A stretch of DNA of 40,846 nucleotides from Bacillota bacterium. Lineage in GTDB: Bacteria; Bacillota; Clostridia; Christensenellales; UBA1242. The translations under genes were made by a program, and so were the position numbers. The stretch covers positions 1 through 40,846 of the forward strand of contig WQSK01000004.1 of NCBI GenBank assembly GCA_009787915.1, given 5' to 3'. This document shows positions 16,868 through 24,777 of the stretch, one piece after another. Each line of letters begins with the position of its first letter. Position 1 is the stretch's first letter. The notes under the pieces were generated by a model. That model was not told the DNA's origin. It did no database searches and saw only the letters and a list, made by a program, of their open reading frames with translations.

Positions 16868-17595
16868 TTCTTTGCCTCAATTTTGATGTCCGCAAATTGG
16901 TTGTCTTGAACAACGCCAATCTCGCCCGTTTTTAAAAGTTCCAACAATGCAAGGAAAGTATTAATAACTTCGCTCTTTGTAAAGTCCGCCTCGAACAGGT
17001 CAAAAAACATAACACGTTTGCCCGAGGTTATCCGCGTTCGGATGTCAGCCATTTTGTCGCCAACGGTAAAGCGGTCCATGCGTATTTGTTTCGTCACAAT
17101 CTGCGGAGCATTAAATTGCAAACGGTGCATGACCTTTTGAAAAGCGGAGGTCAGCATATCAATACTTAGGTTATCCAAAACATATTTGTATTCTGGCTTG
17201 AATTCCACAGGGGCTTTGTAAAAGCGGTCTACGTTTTCGGTTTCTTTTAATTTTTCGCTGGCTTCCTTTAACAACTTGTATTCTTCCAATTGCCTCAAAA
17301 GTTTCGCCTCGATGTCCTCGGGGTCCTCCTCGATTTTTTCTTTTGGTAAAATCCCTCGGCTTTTGATTTCAACAAGGGTTGCCCCTATATCAATGAACTC
17401 GACGGCATCATCCAAATTCAACTGGTCAAGTTGTGACAAAAATTCAAGATACTGCTCTGTCACCAAAGAAAGTTGCACGGTTTTGATGTCCAACTTTTTT
17501 TCACGAATTAAATGGAGCAACAAATCCAACGGCCCATCAAAGTCGGTTATATGAATATGATGCTTTTGCTGTGCGGTTTCGTTTTGTTGTTCCAT
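16864..17595 (-). CDS. scpA: Segregation and condensation protein A
   Basis: The 243-residue protein is a kleisin. The N-terminal SMC-binding region reads FDGPLDLLLHLIREKKLDI, the family signature, with EFIDIGATLVEIKSRGILP after it. A charged linker (EKIEEDPEDIEAKLLRQLEEYK) precedes the C-terminal winged helix (VINTFLALLELLKTGEIGVVQDNQFADIKI). It bridges the SMC heads together with ScpB. It follows the site-2 protease gene by 8 nt and lacks a Shine-Dalgarno, so it is translated by coupling or from a local leaderless transcript. Confidence 0.96.
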   Translation of the reverse strand: MEQQNETAQQKHHIHITDFDGPLDLLLHLIREKKLDIKTVQLSLVTEQYLEFLSQLDQLNLDDAVEFIDIGATLVEIKSRGILPKEKIEEDPEDIEAKLLRQLEEYKLLKEASEKLKETENVDRFYKAPVEFKPEYKYVLDNLSIDMLTSAFQKVMHRLQFNAPQIVTKQIRMDRFTVGDKMADIRTRITSGKRVMFFDLFEADFTKSEVINTFLALLELLKTGEIGVVQDNQFADIKIEAKK

Positions 17596-17603
17596 ACTTT
17601 ATA

Positions 17604-18272
17604 CTAAAACATTAGCCCCCAAAAATCAAAGAATAAATTAACAATATGCCCGCCAAGCAGACCAATTGCATTTGTAAACATCAAAACCATCATTACGACA
17701 AGGAGCACCGCCATAGAATTCTGCCTAACAAAACTCATGTAACTGTTGTTTGGTTTTGTGAAACTTGCCAAAATGTTGTACCCGTCCAACGGAAATATCG
17801 GCAAGAGATTAAACAACATCAAAGACACATTAATAATCGTCAAAAACCAAAACAATTGATACAGCATAAACATCCCCACGTTCGCTGTCGGATTTCCAAA
17901 TGTAAATATTAAATACAAGCACAAACTGGATATAAACCCGATTATTAAGTTTACTACTATGCCCGCGATACTTACAAAAAAATTGCCCTTTCTGAAATTT
18001 CGGTAATTAAATGGGTTTACGGGAACTGGCTTTGCCCAACCTATGCCTGCCAAAACAAAAGACAAAAGACCCAACGGGTCTATGTGACGTGCAGGGTTTG
18101 GGCTTAGACGCTTCATCATCTTTGCGGTCGGGTCACCATTCCAAAGTGCGACCAAACCGTGTGCAATCTCGTGCGCGACAATCGCCACCACAAGGGCGAG
18201 CGCGAACATCAAAATCATCGCGAACACATAAAGTGCTGGCCAGTTATTGTTTTGGATTGCAAAGAACAACAC
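17604..18272 (-). CDS. Site-2 protease-type membrane metallopeptidase (M50 family)
   Basis: The 222-residue protein has five to six TM helices. HEIAH (about residues 34-38) in the first helices binds zinc, and FPLDGYNILASF supplies the conserved Asp of the LDG motif near the end. SPNPARHIDPLGLL is also typical of the YwhC/short S2P subgroup that lies beside scpA in Bacillota. It cuts substrates within the membrane, and none can be named. It starts at a GTG 6 nt after a TAAACT -10 box, with TTGCAC 17 nt further up. It heads the scpA operon. Confidence 0.93.
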   Translation of the reverse strand: MLFFAIQNNNWPALYVFAMILMFALALVVAIVAHEIAHGLVALWNGDPTAKMMKRLSPNPARHIDPLGLLSFVLAGIGWAKPVPVNPFNYRNFRKGNFFVSIAGIVVNLIIGFISSLCLYLIFTFGNPTANVGMFMLYQLFWFLTIINVSLMLFNLLPIFPLDGYNILASFTKPNNSYMSFVRQNSMAVLLVVMMVLMFTNAIGLLGGHIVNLFFDFWGLMF

Positions 18273-18312
18273 AAAGAGAGTTTAGCGTATAAAACGAACT
18301 TGTGCAAGGGTG

Positions 18313-18498
18313 TTATCCTTGATTCATTGAAAAACCGTCTTCGGGTTGTTCTGAAAAAACTTCTGGTTCAAAAACTGGGGCTTGGGTTTCGACCACGGGT
18401 TCTGCTTGGACTGGCTCGGAAACAACTGGTGCCTGAACAGCAACAGGTTCAAGGAAAACTTCTTCTGGTTCTTTATTTTGATTCGGGAAATACCACAT
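18313..18498 (-). CDS. Small Pro/Glu/Val-rich protein
   Basis: The 61-residue product begins MWYFPNQNKEPEEV. It continues with short repeats of the kind EPVxVQAPVVSEPVQAEPVVETQAPVFEP and ends GFSMNQG. It is low in complexity and probably disordered, and no family is recognised. A TATACT box ends 5 nt before the ATG, the leaderless arrangement seen elsewhere, and the promoter abuts palindromic repeat copy C. It lies 40 nt upstream of the site-2 protease and may be co-transcribed. The repeat composition resembles linkers of cell-envelope proteins, but there is no signal peptide. Confidence 0.6.
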   Translation of the reverse strand: MWYFPNQNKEPEEVFLEPVAVQAPVVSEPVQAEPVVETQAPVFEPEVFSEQPEDGFSMNQG

Positions 18499-18511
18499 GG
18501 GTTAGTATATT

Positions 18512-18692
18512 ACGGCGGCGACGCACATGTGCCTCGCTTGTTCTTTTACAGTTTGCAATCTTTTTCCGAAAATCGCTTCAAGACAATTTATAAATTAAAT
18601 ATTATCAAAAGATATAAAAGCCTTGAAAGTGATTTTACGTCAAAAGTGCAAACCTTGTAAAAAACAAGGGAGGCACATGTGCGCCGCCGCAA
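18512..18692. repeat. Palindromic intergenic repeat, copy C
   Basis: Outer arms CGGCGGCGACGCACATGTGC and GCACATGTGCGCCGCCGC pair, as do CTTTTACA-GTTTGCA with TGCAAACCTTGTAAAA, and AAAATCGCTTCAAG with CTTGAAAGTGATTTT. The core matches copies A and B. The outer arms differ in sequence from copy A but are again self-complementary. It fills the gap between the dacA stop and the promoter of the small Pro/Glu gene. Confidence 0.8.
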
Positions 18693-18696
18693 CATA

Positions 18697-19944
18697 TTAG
18701 ATTTTATAGTTTCTTGTGACTTTTTTGACCGCGCCGAAGAATCCCATTGAATCAATATCTGCACCCGTCACAAGGTCAATCTCGGAAACAACAACGCCTT
18801 CGTCGGTCACGATAATTTTACCAACGGCATCCCCCATTTTGTGTGGTGCCTTTACGTGTTCGTTCATTTCAATAGCCACAGTCGGTGCCGCCCCTTTGTC
18901 GCCCTTTTTCACAAGGTCAAAAAAGTTGTCCTTTGCGAACACATCAATTTTATCGGTCATCGCACCCTTTACATTAATCTGTCCGACAATTTGGTTTTTA
19001 TCAACAATAAGTTTGCTTTCATAACTGTCCATAGCATGGCGCATAAGGGCACCACTCTCGTTAAAACGAGTTTGGCTATTCTCCGCACCGATAATTACAG
19101 CGATAGGTTTGATTTTCCCACGCTCGGCCGATACAGTGATACAGTGTCCTGCTTCATTCGTAAAGCCCGTCTTTCCTCCCAAACATCCGTCAAAGAATTT
19201 TGCGTGCTTGTTTGTGTTTGTAAGACCAGTCACGCGACCGCTTGGGTGCGCAAAGTCATACATCCATGTGTTTGTAACATCGATATCATAGAACGGTGAA
19301 GAAATCATATATTGGAAAACCTTTGCAACGTCTGCGGCCGTAGAATATGCCTCGGCGGCTGGTAAACCCGTTGCGTTTGCGTATCTTGTGTTTTCCATAC
19401 CCAAACGTGTAGCGAGTTCGTTCATGCGGTCAACAAACGCTGACTCGCTTCCTGCAATAAGTTCCGCCATAGCAACACATGAATCATTGGCACTGGCAAC
19501 AATGATTGTTCTTATAAGTTCTTTGACTGAATATTCTGCCTCGAAATCGAGGAAGGCTTGGGAACCACCCATTCCGCTTGCTTCACGGCTGACAGGAACC
19601 ATTTGTTCAAGGGTAATCTCACCTGCTTCCAATGCGTCGAAAATAACCGACAAGGTCGTAATCTTTACCATACTTGCGATTGGCAAGCGGTTGTGTTCGT
19701 CTTTTGTGAACAAAACTTTTCCGCTGTTGGCTTCGACAAGAAATGCGGATTTCGCTGTGATTTCGAGGGCCGATTGTTCCACAGCCGCAGACACCAATGC
19801 CGCCGCCGATACAACTGCATTCGTTGTTCCGCCTTCTTTACAACACTTAGGCCCCATCAGAAACACCGACCCAACTGCCACAGGGATTACCATGCCAAGT
19901 ATCAAAGTTTTTTTCACACCAAAAGTTTTTTTTTCCATACCCAT
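18697..19944 (-). CDS. dacA: Serine-type D-alanyl-D-alanine carboxypeptidase (PBP5/6-like)
   Basis: The 415-residue precursor has an N-terminal hydrophobic anchor (LILGMVIPVAVGSVFL) followed by GPKCCK. The penicillin-binding motifs are complete: SxxK as SMVK (91-94), SxN as SAN (151-153) and KTG (258-260). A C-terminal beta-rich domain follows, as in PBP5. It trims terminal D-Ala from peptidoglycan stem peptides outside the membrane. MGMEKK offers two close ATG choices. TTGAAA, 17 nt, TATTTT lies 10 nt upstream and overlaps the promoter of the divergent MFS gene. The usual C-terminal amphipathic anchor is not obvious; the N-terminal segment may stay uncleaved. CC in GPKCC could permit lipidation, but no clean lipobox is present. 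Confidence 0.93.
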   Translation of the reverse strand: MGMEKKTFGVKKTLILGMVIPVAVGSVFLMGPKCCKEGGTTNAVVSAAALVSAAVEQSALEITAKSAFLVEANSGKVLFTKDEHNRLPIASMVKITTLSVIFDALEAGEITLEQMVPVSREASGMGGSQAFLDFEAEYSVKELIRTIIVASANDSCVAMAELIAGSESAFVDRMNELATRLGMENTRYANATGLPAAEAYSTAADVAKVFQYMISSPFYDIDVTNTWMYDFAHPSGRVTGLTNTNKHAKFFDGCLGGKTGFTNEAGHCITVSAERGKIKPIAVIIGAENSQTRFNESGALMRHAMDSYESKLIVDKNQIVGQINVKGAMTDKIDVFAKDNFFDLVKKGDKGAAPTVAIEMNEHVKAPHKMGDAVGKIIVTDEGVVVSEIDLVTGADIDSMGFFGAVKKVTRNYKI

Positions 19945-19949
19945 AGCGT

Positions 19950-19983
19950 TTGCAAAAATAATTAAATTATTCTAATATTTCAA
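19950..19983. promoter_or_regulatory. Overlapping antiparallel promoters between dacA and the MFS gene
   Basis: On the plus strand TTGCAA (19950-19955), 17 nt, TAATAT (19973-19978) ends 6 nt before the GTG at 19985. On the minus strand TTGAAA (19983-19978), 17 nt, TATTTT (19960-19955) lies 10 nt before the dacA ATG. The two promoters occupy the same 34 bp. Confidence 0.6.
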
Positions 19984-19984
19984 T

Positions 19985-21157
19985 GTGGCTGACGGCACAA
20001 AGTTATTTATTATTGATACTTTACGCAGGATATCGCTCGCGTTACTTGGTGGCTTTTTGGTAATGTATTTTTTGCAACTTGGGAGCGACACAATTTACCC
20101 AATTGCCGCCATGTATCTAATAATGTGGATTGTTGCTGTGCTTGTTTTTTACGTAACAAGAAACTTGGTAAACCGCGGGAATAAACTTGTCCCCATACGC
20201 ATTTCGACGATTCTGCTTTTGGCAATATATGTTTTTGTAATTTTTACAAGGCACCACATTATTGATTTCTTTTGGGTTATTGGAATTTTGCGCGGATTGG
20301 AGGTCGGTTTCTATCACACCTCATTCAACCAGATGAAGTCAACAATAATATCGAACAAGAGCAGATTATGGTTTTTATCCATCGGACAAATCAGAACAGG
20401 TATCATTGATATCTTCTTACCAATTTTATTCGGGTTTATGCTGCTACGGTTAGAATATCATTATGTCGCCATAGTCATGGCTTTTATCTGTGCGATAAGT
20501 TTCTTGTTCTCTTTGTGCTTAAAAGACAAATCTCCTAAACTTGGCAAAACGAATATTCCGTTATTTATGAAAACTTTTTCTGAAAACAAGAAAATTAAAA
20601 AAGTCATGTGGGTGGCGTTTTTCAGCGGACTTACATATAACGCGAGTGCCTTTACCCTGATGATAACAATTTACACCGCATTGGTTCTCGGCAGCACATT
20701 CCACTTCGGGATGGCGGCCGCCCTATATTCCGTACTAGGAATGGTTGCAAGTCTTTTGGTCGCAAAATTCGGCAAAGAAAACAATTTCAAAACTTTGTCA
20801 TGGTCGGCTGTTTTAATAATCTTATCAACCTTTTTCTTTATGGTTTTCAACACAGATATTTATACCGTTATTATCTTCGCGTGCATAAATGCGTTCTTTA
20901 TCGTTTTCGCAAGCGCATTTGTGAGTAAAAACATCTACGACTACTCTAATCTTGATTGCGTCAAAGACAAACATAAAACAGAGTACTTTTTCATAATCGA
21001 AGTATTCCGATGTCTTGGCAGGGTTTTGGGACTTGTACTCTTAATCTTGACCGCGGTTTTCAGTAGCACATTGTTCTTGCAAATATCAATGGTATTAATC
21101 GGGCTTATGTTTATCCCATTGGTATTTATAAACAATAGACTGGGGATGAGTGCATGA
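19985..21157 (+). CDS. Major facilitator superfamily transporter
   Basis: The 390-residue protein has about 12 hydrophobic helices in two halves with a charged central loop (LKDKSPKLGKTNIPLFMKTFSENKKIKKVMW), the usual MFS layout. The substrate is not identifiable. The GTG start lies 6 nt after a -10 box and no Shine-Dalgarno is present. Its stop overlaps the start of the histidine phosphatase by 4 nt, so the two form an operon. Such transporter-phosphatase pairs could handle a phosphorylated compound, which is inference only. Confidence 0.85.
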   Translation: MADGTKLFIIDTLRRISLALLGGFLVMYFLQLGSDTIYPIAAMYLIMWIVAVLVFYVTRNLVNRGNKLVPIRISTILLLAIYVFVIFTRHHIIDFFWVIGILRGLEVGFYHTSFNQMKSTIISNKSRLWFLSIGQIRTGIIDIFLPILFGFMLLRLEYHYVAIVMAFICAISFLFSLCLKDKSPKLGKTNIPLFMKTFSENKKIKKVMWVAFFSGLTYNASAFTLMITIYTALVLGSTFHFGMAAALYSVLGMVASLLVAKFGKENNFKTLSWSAVLIILSTFFFMVFNTDIYTVIIFACINAFFIVFASAFVSKNIYDYSNLDCVKDKHKTEYFFIIEVFRCLGRVLGLVLLILTAVFSSTLFLQISMVLIGLMFIPLVFINNRLGMSA

Positions 21158-21738
21158 TATATCTTCTGCGACATGGTGAAACAGATTTTAATGTTAAAAA
21201 CTTGCTTATGGGTCAATTAGACATCCCACTTAATGCAAATGGTATCTCACAGGCGCACTCTGCTATTACGGATGTCACAAAAATCAAATTCGATTATATT
21301 TTCTCATCAGACCTTGCACGCGCAAGACAAACAGCCGAGATTATAAACAAGCATCTAAACCTCAATATAACTTTTGACAAAAGATTGCGGGAGGTTGGAC
21401 TTGGCGAACTTCAAGGGAGAGAGAGAAAAAATATAACCGCTTGTGAATGGGAAAAGTTCAACGAACGCCCAGAATTATTTGGCGGCGAACCATGGTGTCG
21501 CATATTTTCACGCGCAAAAAGTTTTATCCATGAAATCTCATCATACAAGGGTGATATTTTAGTCGTAGGCCACAGTGGTTTATTTAAAATAATGATGTGT
21601 TATGCCGACAACAAAAATTTCAAAGACTTCATGAGGTATTTTATACAAATTGAAATACCGCACTCTAAAATACAAACACTAGGTTACTTAAAATCAACCA
21701 ATACAAGAACCACTCGAAAAGACCAAAACACGCAATGA
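21154..21738 (+). CDS. Histidine phosphatase family protein
   Basis: The 194-residue protein begins IYLLRHGETDFN with the RHG motif, then SSDLARARQTAEII, the acid in EVGLGELQGRE, and the second His in VVGHSGLFKI. It is a PGM-like phosphatase of the PhoE/CobC type. GGGGATGAG just upstream gives a weak ribosome site, and the ATGA overlap couples it to the MFS gene. The C-terminus (about 25 codons) overlaps the 3' end of the convergent membrane-protein gene. The tail past the conserved domain is Thr/Arg-rich and may be non-essential. Confidence 0.88.
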   Translation: MIYLLRHGETDFNVKNLLMGQLDIPLNANGISQAHSAITDVTKIKFDYIFSSDLARARQTAEIINKHLNLNITFDKRLREVGLGELQGRERKNITACEWEKFNERPELFGGEPWCRIFSRAKSFIHEISSYKGDILVVGHSGLFKIMMCYADNKNFKDFMRYFIQIEIPHSKIQTLGYLKSTNTRTTRKDQNTQ

Positions 21739-22300
21739 TTATTATGAACTTTGTGCACGCGGCCACGAGTTCGTTTTTTGTAAATGCCCCACGGAGTCCG
21801 CTGCTCCTTGCCGTTGCACAGGTTCGCAAACACCAGACTGCTGCCGCAATGACGATGACTAATAGCACAAGCATTATAAACAAATACACGATGAACAATA
21901 TAACCCCCGTGATTGCGCCGAACCTTGACAACGCCCAATACAAATTAATGAACATCTCGAAACCCTTATAAGCCAACACAACAAAAACAACCCATGATGC
22001 CCAGCGGTGTAGGCTTGCAACAAACATTATCACAAACACAAGTGTAAACGAAAAAATCCGTGTGATAACTATGGAGCCCAAACTCACATTCGGTCGGACG
22101 ACCCTTAGGATGTTTCCGTCCAAAATGTTGTTTCCGATTTGGATTACGTTGAACCTCGGATTAAAAACCACCGACGCCCCAATAATCATGCCAACAACAA
22201 AAGCCGCAAAAAGACATATCAAAAGAACCTTGTCCATCCTCCAACGAACGGCAATAGCCCCGCGCAATATAAACAGCCCTCGGCGACAACTATGTTTCAC
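21665..22300 (-). CDS. Polytopic membrane protein, possibly SpoIIM-like
   Basis: The 211-residue ORF has five or six hydrophobic helices and little else. FVVLAYKGFEMFINLYWALSRFGAITGVILF resembles the KGF...G.kGi.f region of stage II sporulation protein M/DUF95 proteins, whose length is similar. A second start, MDKVLLICLF (ATG at 22237), lies directly after GGAGG and would remove the odd basic N-terminus. A TATAAA box also lies 5 nt before the first GTG. It follows pfkA on the same strand. Sporulation is not otherwise evident in this window, so the name is only a resemblance. Confidence 0.6.
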   Translation of the reverse strand: MKHSCRRGLFILRGAIAVRWRMDKVLLICLFAAFVVGMIIGASVVFNPRFNVIQIGNNILDGNILRVVRPNVSLGSIVITRIFSFTLVFVIMFVASLHRWASWVVFVVLAYKGFEMFINLYWALSRFGAITGVILFIVYLFIMLVLLVIVIAAAVWCLRTCATARSSGLRGAFTKNELVAACTKFIIIIACFGLFEWFLYWLILSNLVFVF

Positions 22301-22335
22301 ATAAATTTATATGTTTGCTTTTACTTAAATATTAG

Positions 22336-23280
22336 TTACGCATTTGGCACAGGAGCCAATGGGAGGTCGGTTACAAAAACACCTTCGTCTTTAAAGCCCA
22401 AACAAATTCCAAAGTTGCCTTCTTTTATGCACTCTACTGCGCGCGCCCCGTATGATGTACCAAGATACCTATCGTGGTATGACGGTCTGGCTCCGCGTTG
22501 CATGTACCCAAGCGTGCAAAGCCGTATTTTGTCGTTCCCCATAGCCTCACCAATTTGTTTAACAAAAGTTGCTGCCTCCATAATTTCCGCAAACTGGGTT
22601 TCGGCTTTTTTTTCTTGAAAGACACAAAAACTGCTTTCTTTTCCTTCTGCACGATTTTTTACAAAGATATCAGCAATTTGTTTTGGTGTATGTCGGTCAC
22701 CCTCCATGTCAATCACGTCGGCAAAAGACGCCTCCCCGATATGTTTCGCCAACCTATTACAGTTACGCCCCATGACTTTCACAACATAGTCGCGCCTTGA
22801 TGTTTCCATAGTTTCTTTGAACTTGTCGATTTGAACAACCGAGTCCTCGCACGCCGACGAAAAACCAAGGCAATTCATAGTGTACTCTACATCATTGTCA
22901 ATTGTTGCAGGAATAAAAATTGTATTAACACGCGCGTTTTTACACCGACCTGCACCGATAAAGGAACCATTTCCCCCAATAACAACAAGTGCCGTGAACC
23001 CTTGCTTTTTGTAATTTTTAATGGCAGCCGCAAACCCGTCCTTTGTCATAAGCCGTTTGCTTCGACCACAACGAAATTCACAACCGCTCCGTTGCGAGAT
23101 ACCTCTTGTGTTTTCCAATGTGAGTTGCACAAAGTTCCCGTCAATCAATCCGTCAAATCCGTCAATACCTGCGTACACAGAAATGTCAGGTGAAGCAAAG
23201 CGAAAGATTGCCTCCATGCACGCATTCATCCCAGGCGCGTCACCGCCACTTGCAATTACACAAATTTTTTGTTTAGCCAT
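22336..23280 (-). CDS. pfkA: 6-phosphofructokinase-family protein with altered nucleotide loop
   Basis: The 314-residue protein has group A phosphofructokinase blocks: SGGDAPGMNA near the N-terminus, GGNGSFIGA, PATIDND with the catalytic Asp128, VKVMGRN, and RGARPSYHDR. The family phosphorylates fructose-6-phosphate at C1. The usual GGDGS reads GGNGS here, so the conserved Asp that contacts Mg-nucleotide is Asn104. The residue before TIDND is Ala, where ATP enzymes have Gly and PPi enzymes Lys. Gly105 is kept, as in ATP enzymes. Activity or phosphoryl donor may therefore be unusual. It is translationally close to uvrC, with GGAG before the ATG. Confidence 0.88.
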   Translation of the reverse strand: MAKQKICVIASGGDAPGMNACMEAIFRFASPDISVYAGIDGFDGLIDGNFVQLTLENTRGISQRSGCEFRCGRSKRLMTKDGFAAAIKNYKKQGFTALVVIGGNGSFIGAGRCKNARVNTIFIPATIDNDVEYTMNCLGFSSACEDSVVQIDKFKETMETSRRDYVVKVMGRNCNRLAKHIGEASFADVIDMEGDRHTPKQIADIFVKNRAEGKESSFCVFQEKKAETQFAEIMEAATFVKQIGEAMGNDKIRLCTLGYMQRGARPSYHDRYLGTSYGARAVECIKEGNFGICLGFKDEGVFVTDLPLAPVPNA

Positions 23281-23288
23281 ACTCCACT

Positions 23289-24776
23289 TTACCTCATACC
23301 CTTGGATTTAATCAACGTTTTTCTATAGTGATTTGCAAAACGATGGGCCTCGTCCCTAACTCGACAAAGGAGCCTTAGGGCATAACTGTGCTTGTCCAAA
23401 ACAATGGGGTCAGAACGATTGATTAAAAAGACCTCGTTATTTTCGGTAAAGCCAATGATTCTGTCCCTGGGAAACGATTCAGGTGAGAGTGGATTATCAA
23501 CATTGTCCACCGCAAGCATCGCCGCCGACAACTGCCCTTTACCGCCGTCCGCAATTATAAGGTCAGGGGTTTCACGAAAACTCTCGTCCGTACCACCGAT
23601 TCTGTTAAGGCGTCTGAGCAAAACTTCATAAATAGAAGCATAATCATCGCTGTCATTCGTGTGTCGGATTTTGAACTTGCGATACATTTTGCGTGCAACC
23701 TCCCCATCTATGAATACTACCATAGAGCCTACAACATGCTCGCCCCCTGTGTGCGAGATATCAAAACATTCTATTCGTTTAATATTGTGTTCAAAGCCCA
23801 AAACATTTTGCAACTCCCCACACGCACCATGCGTAAATTGGTGCTTTTGTTCGATTCGCTCGATACTCGTTTGCGCGTACTCTTGCGCATTTATATTGGC
23901 CATATCAACAAGTTTCTTTTTATAACCAACTTTGGCATCGGTGACAACTTCGGTCGGGCGGATGTTTTCAAAATAATATTGACCAATAAATTCATCAAGT
24001 TTTTCAGCATCGGTCTTTGGCGAGTTATTAAGATTAGAAAAGTTTTGTATCCCAATAATTTTCCCCGCACGAACTGTAAGAACTGATACGACAAAAACCT
24101 GGGCGGTGCTTGCACAACCAAACACGTCGCAATTGACGTTTCGTGCAACGTTTGCAATTGTGCGTTCCTTGAACTTGTCCAAAAAGTTCATCCCATTTCT
24201 ATACCTTATTGCAAGTTCAAACTGTTGTAACTCGGCGGCTTGGTTCATCTTTTGTTCCAGCACCTCGCGCGCATTAAATTCGTCCTCCCCTGACAAAAAG
24301 CGTTTAATATTCGCAATGGTTTCGGGGTCGCATTTACCGCGTACATTAAATAAATCATAAATCGTATCCATAATCCCAGATGCCCAAATGCCGTTGAAAT
24401 ACGGACCAAAGTATTTACCCCGCTTGTGCAATTGTCTGGTAATTTCAATCTTGTCATCTGTCACCAAAATATATGGGAAAGTCTTATTGTCTTTAAGCAA
24501 CACATTATAGTGCGGCTTATGACGGCGAATAAGGTTTGCCTCCAACGCCAAAGCATCATTTTCGGTCTTGCAAACAAAATAGTTAAAATCCACAACACGT
24601 TGTACAAGAGCAATTGTCTTTGCATCATGGTTGCCTTTTCGGAAGTACGATGACAGGCGTTTGAACAAATCTTTTGCTTTGCCAATGTAAATCACGTGGT
24701 TTGCCATGTCGCGCATTTCGTACACCCCAGGTACGTGCGGAACCAATTGCAGTTTCTCGTTAATGCGGTCGTTCAT
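23289..24776 (-). CDS. uvrC: UvrABC system protein C lacking the C-terminal HhH domain
   Basis: I start at MNDRINEKLQLVPHVPGVYEM (495 aa) because upstream residues in the ORF track belong to the mnmE overlap and are not UvrC-like. The GIY-YIG nuclease domain (GVYEM...VIYIGKAKDL) makes the 3' incision. The UVR motif region (LEQKMNQAAELQQFELAIRYRNGMNFL) binds UvrB, and the RNase H-like domain (IECFDISHTGGEHVVGSMVVF, LIIADGGKGQL) makes the 5' incision. The protein stops at FANHYRKTLIKSKGMR, where most homologues continue into a tandem helix-hairpin-helix. The ATG is one base after the mnmE stop. Confidence 0.94.
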   Translation of the reverse strand: MNDRINEKLQLVPHVPGVYEMRDMANHVIYIGKAKDLFKRLSSYFRKGNHDAKTIALVQRVVDFNYFVCKTENDALALEANLIRRHKPHYNVLLKDNKTFPYILVTDDKIEITRQLHKRGKYFGPYFNGIWASGIMDTIYDLFNVRGKCDPETIANIKRFLSGEDEFNAREVLEQKMNQAAELQQFELAIRYRNGMNFLDKFKERTIANVARNVNCDVFGCASTAQVFVVSVLTVRAGKIIGIQNFSNLNNSPKTDAEKLDEFIGQYYFENIRPTEVVTDAKVGYKKKLVDMANINAQEYAQTSIERIEQKHQFTHGACGELQNVLGFEHNIKRIECFDISHTGGEHVVGSMVVFIDGEVARKMYRKFKIRHTNDSDDYASIYEVLLRRLNRIGGTDESFRETPDLIIADGGKGQLSAAMLAVDNVDNPLSPESFPRDRIIGFTENNEVFLINRSDPIVLDKHSYALRLLCRVRDEAHRFANHYRKTLIKSKGMR

Positions 24777-24777
24777 A

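Noticed and set aside
19388-19975. 195-aa plus-strand ORF opposite dacA
   Set aside because: Antisense shadow of the carboxypeptidase; Ser/Thr/Ala-rich composition is an artefact of the complementary strand.
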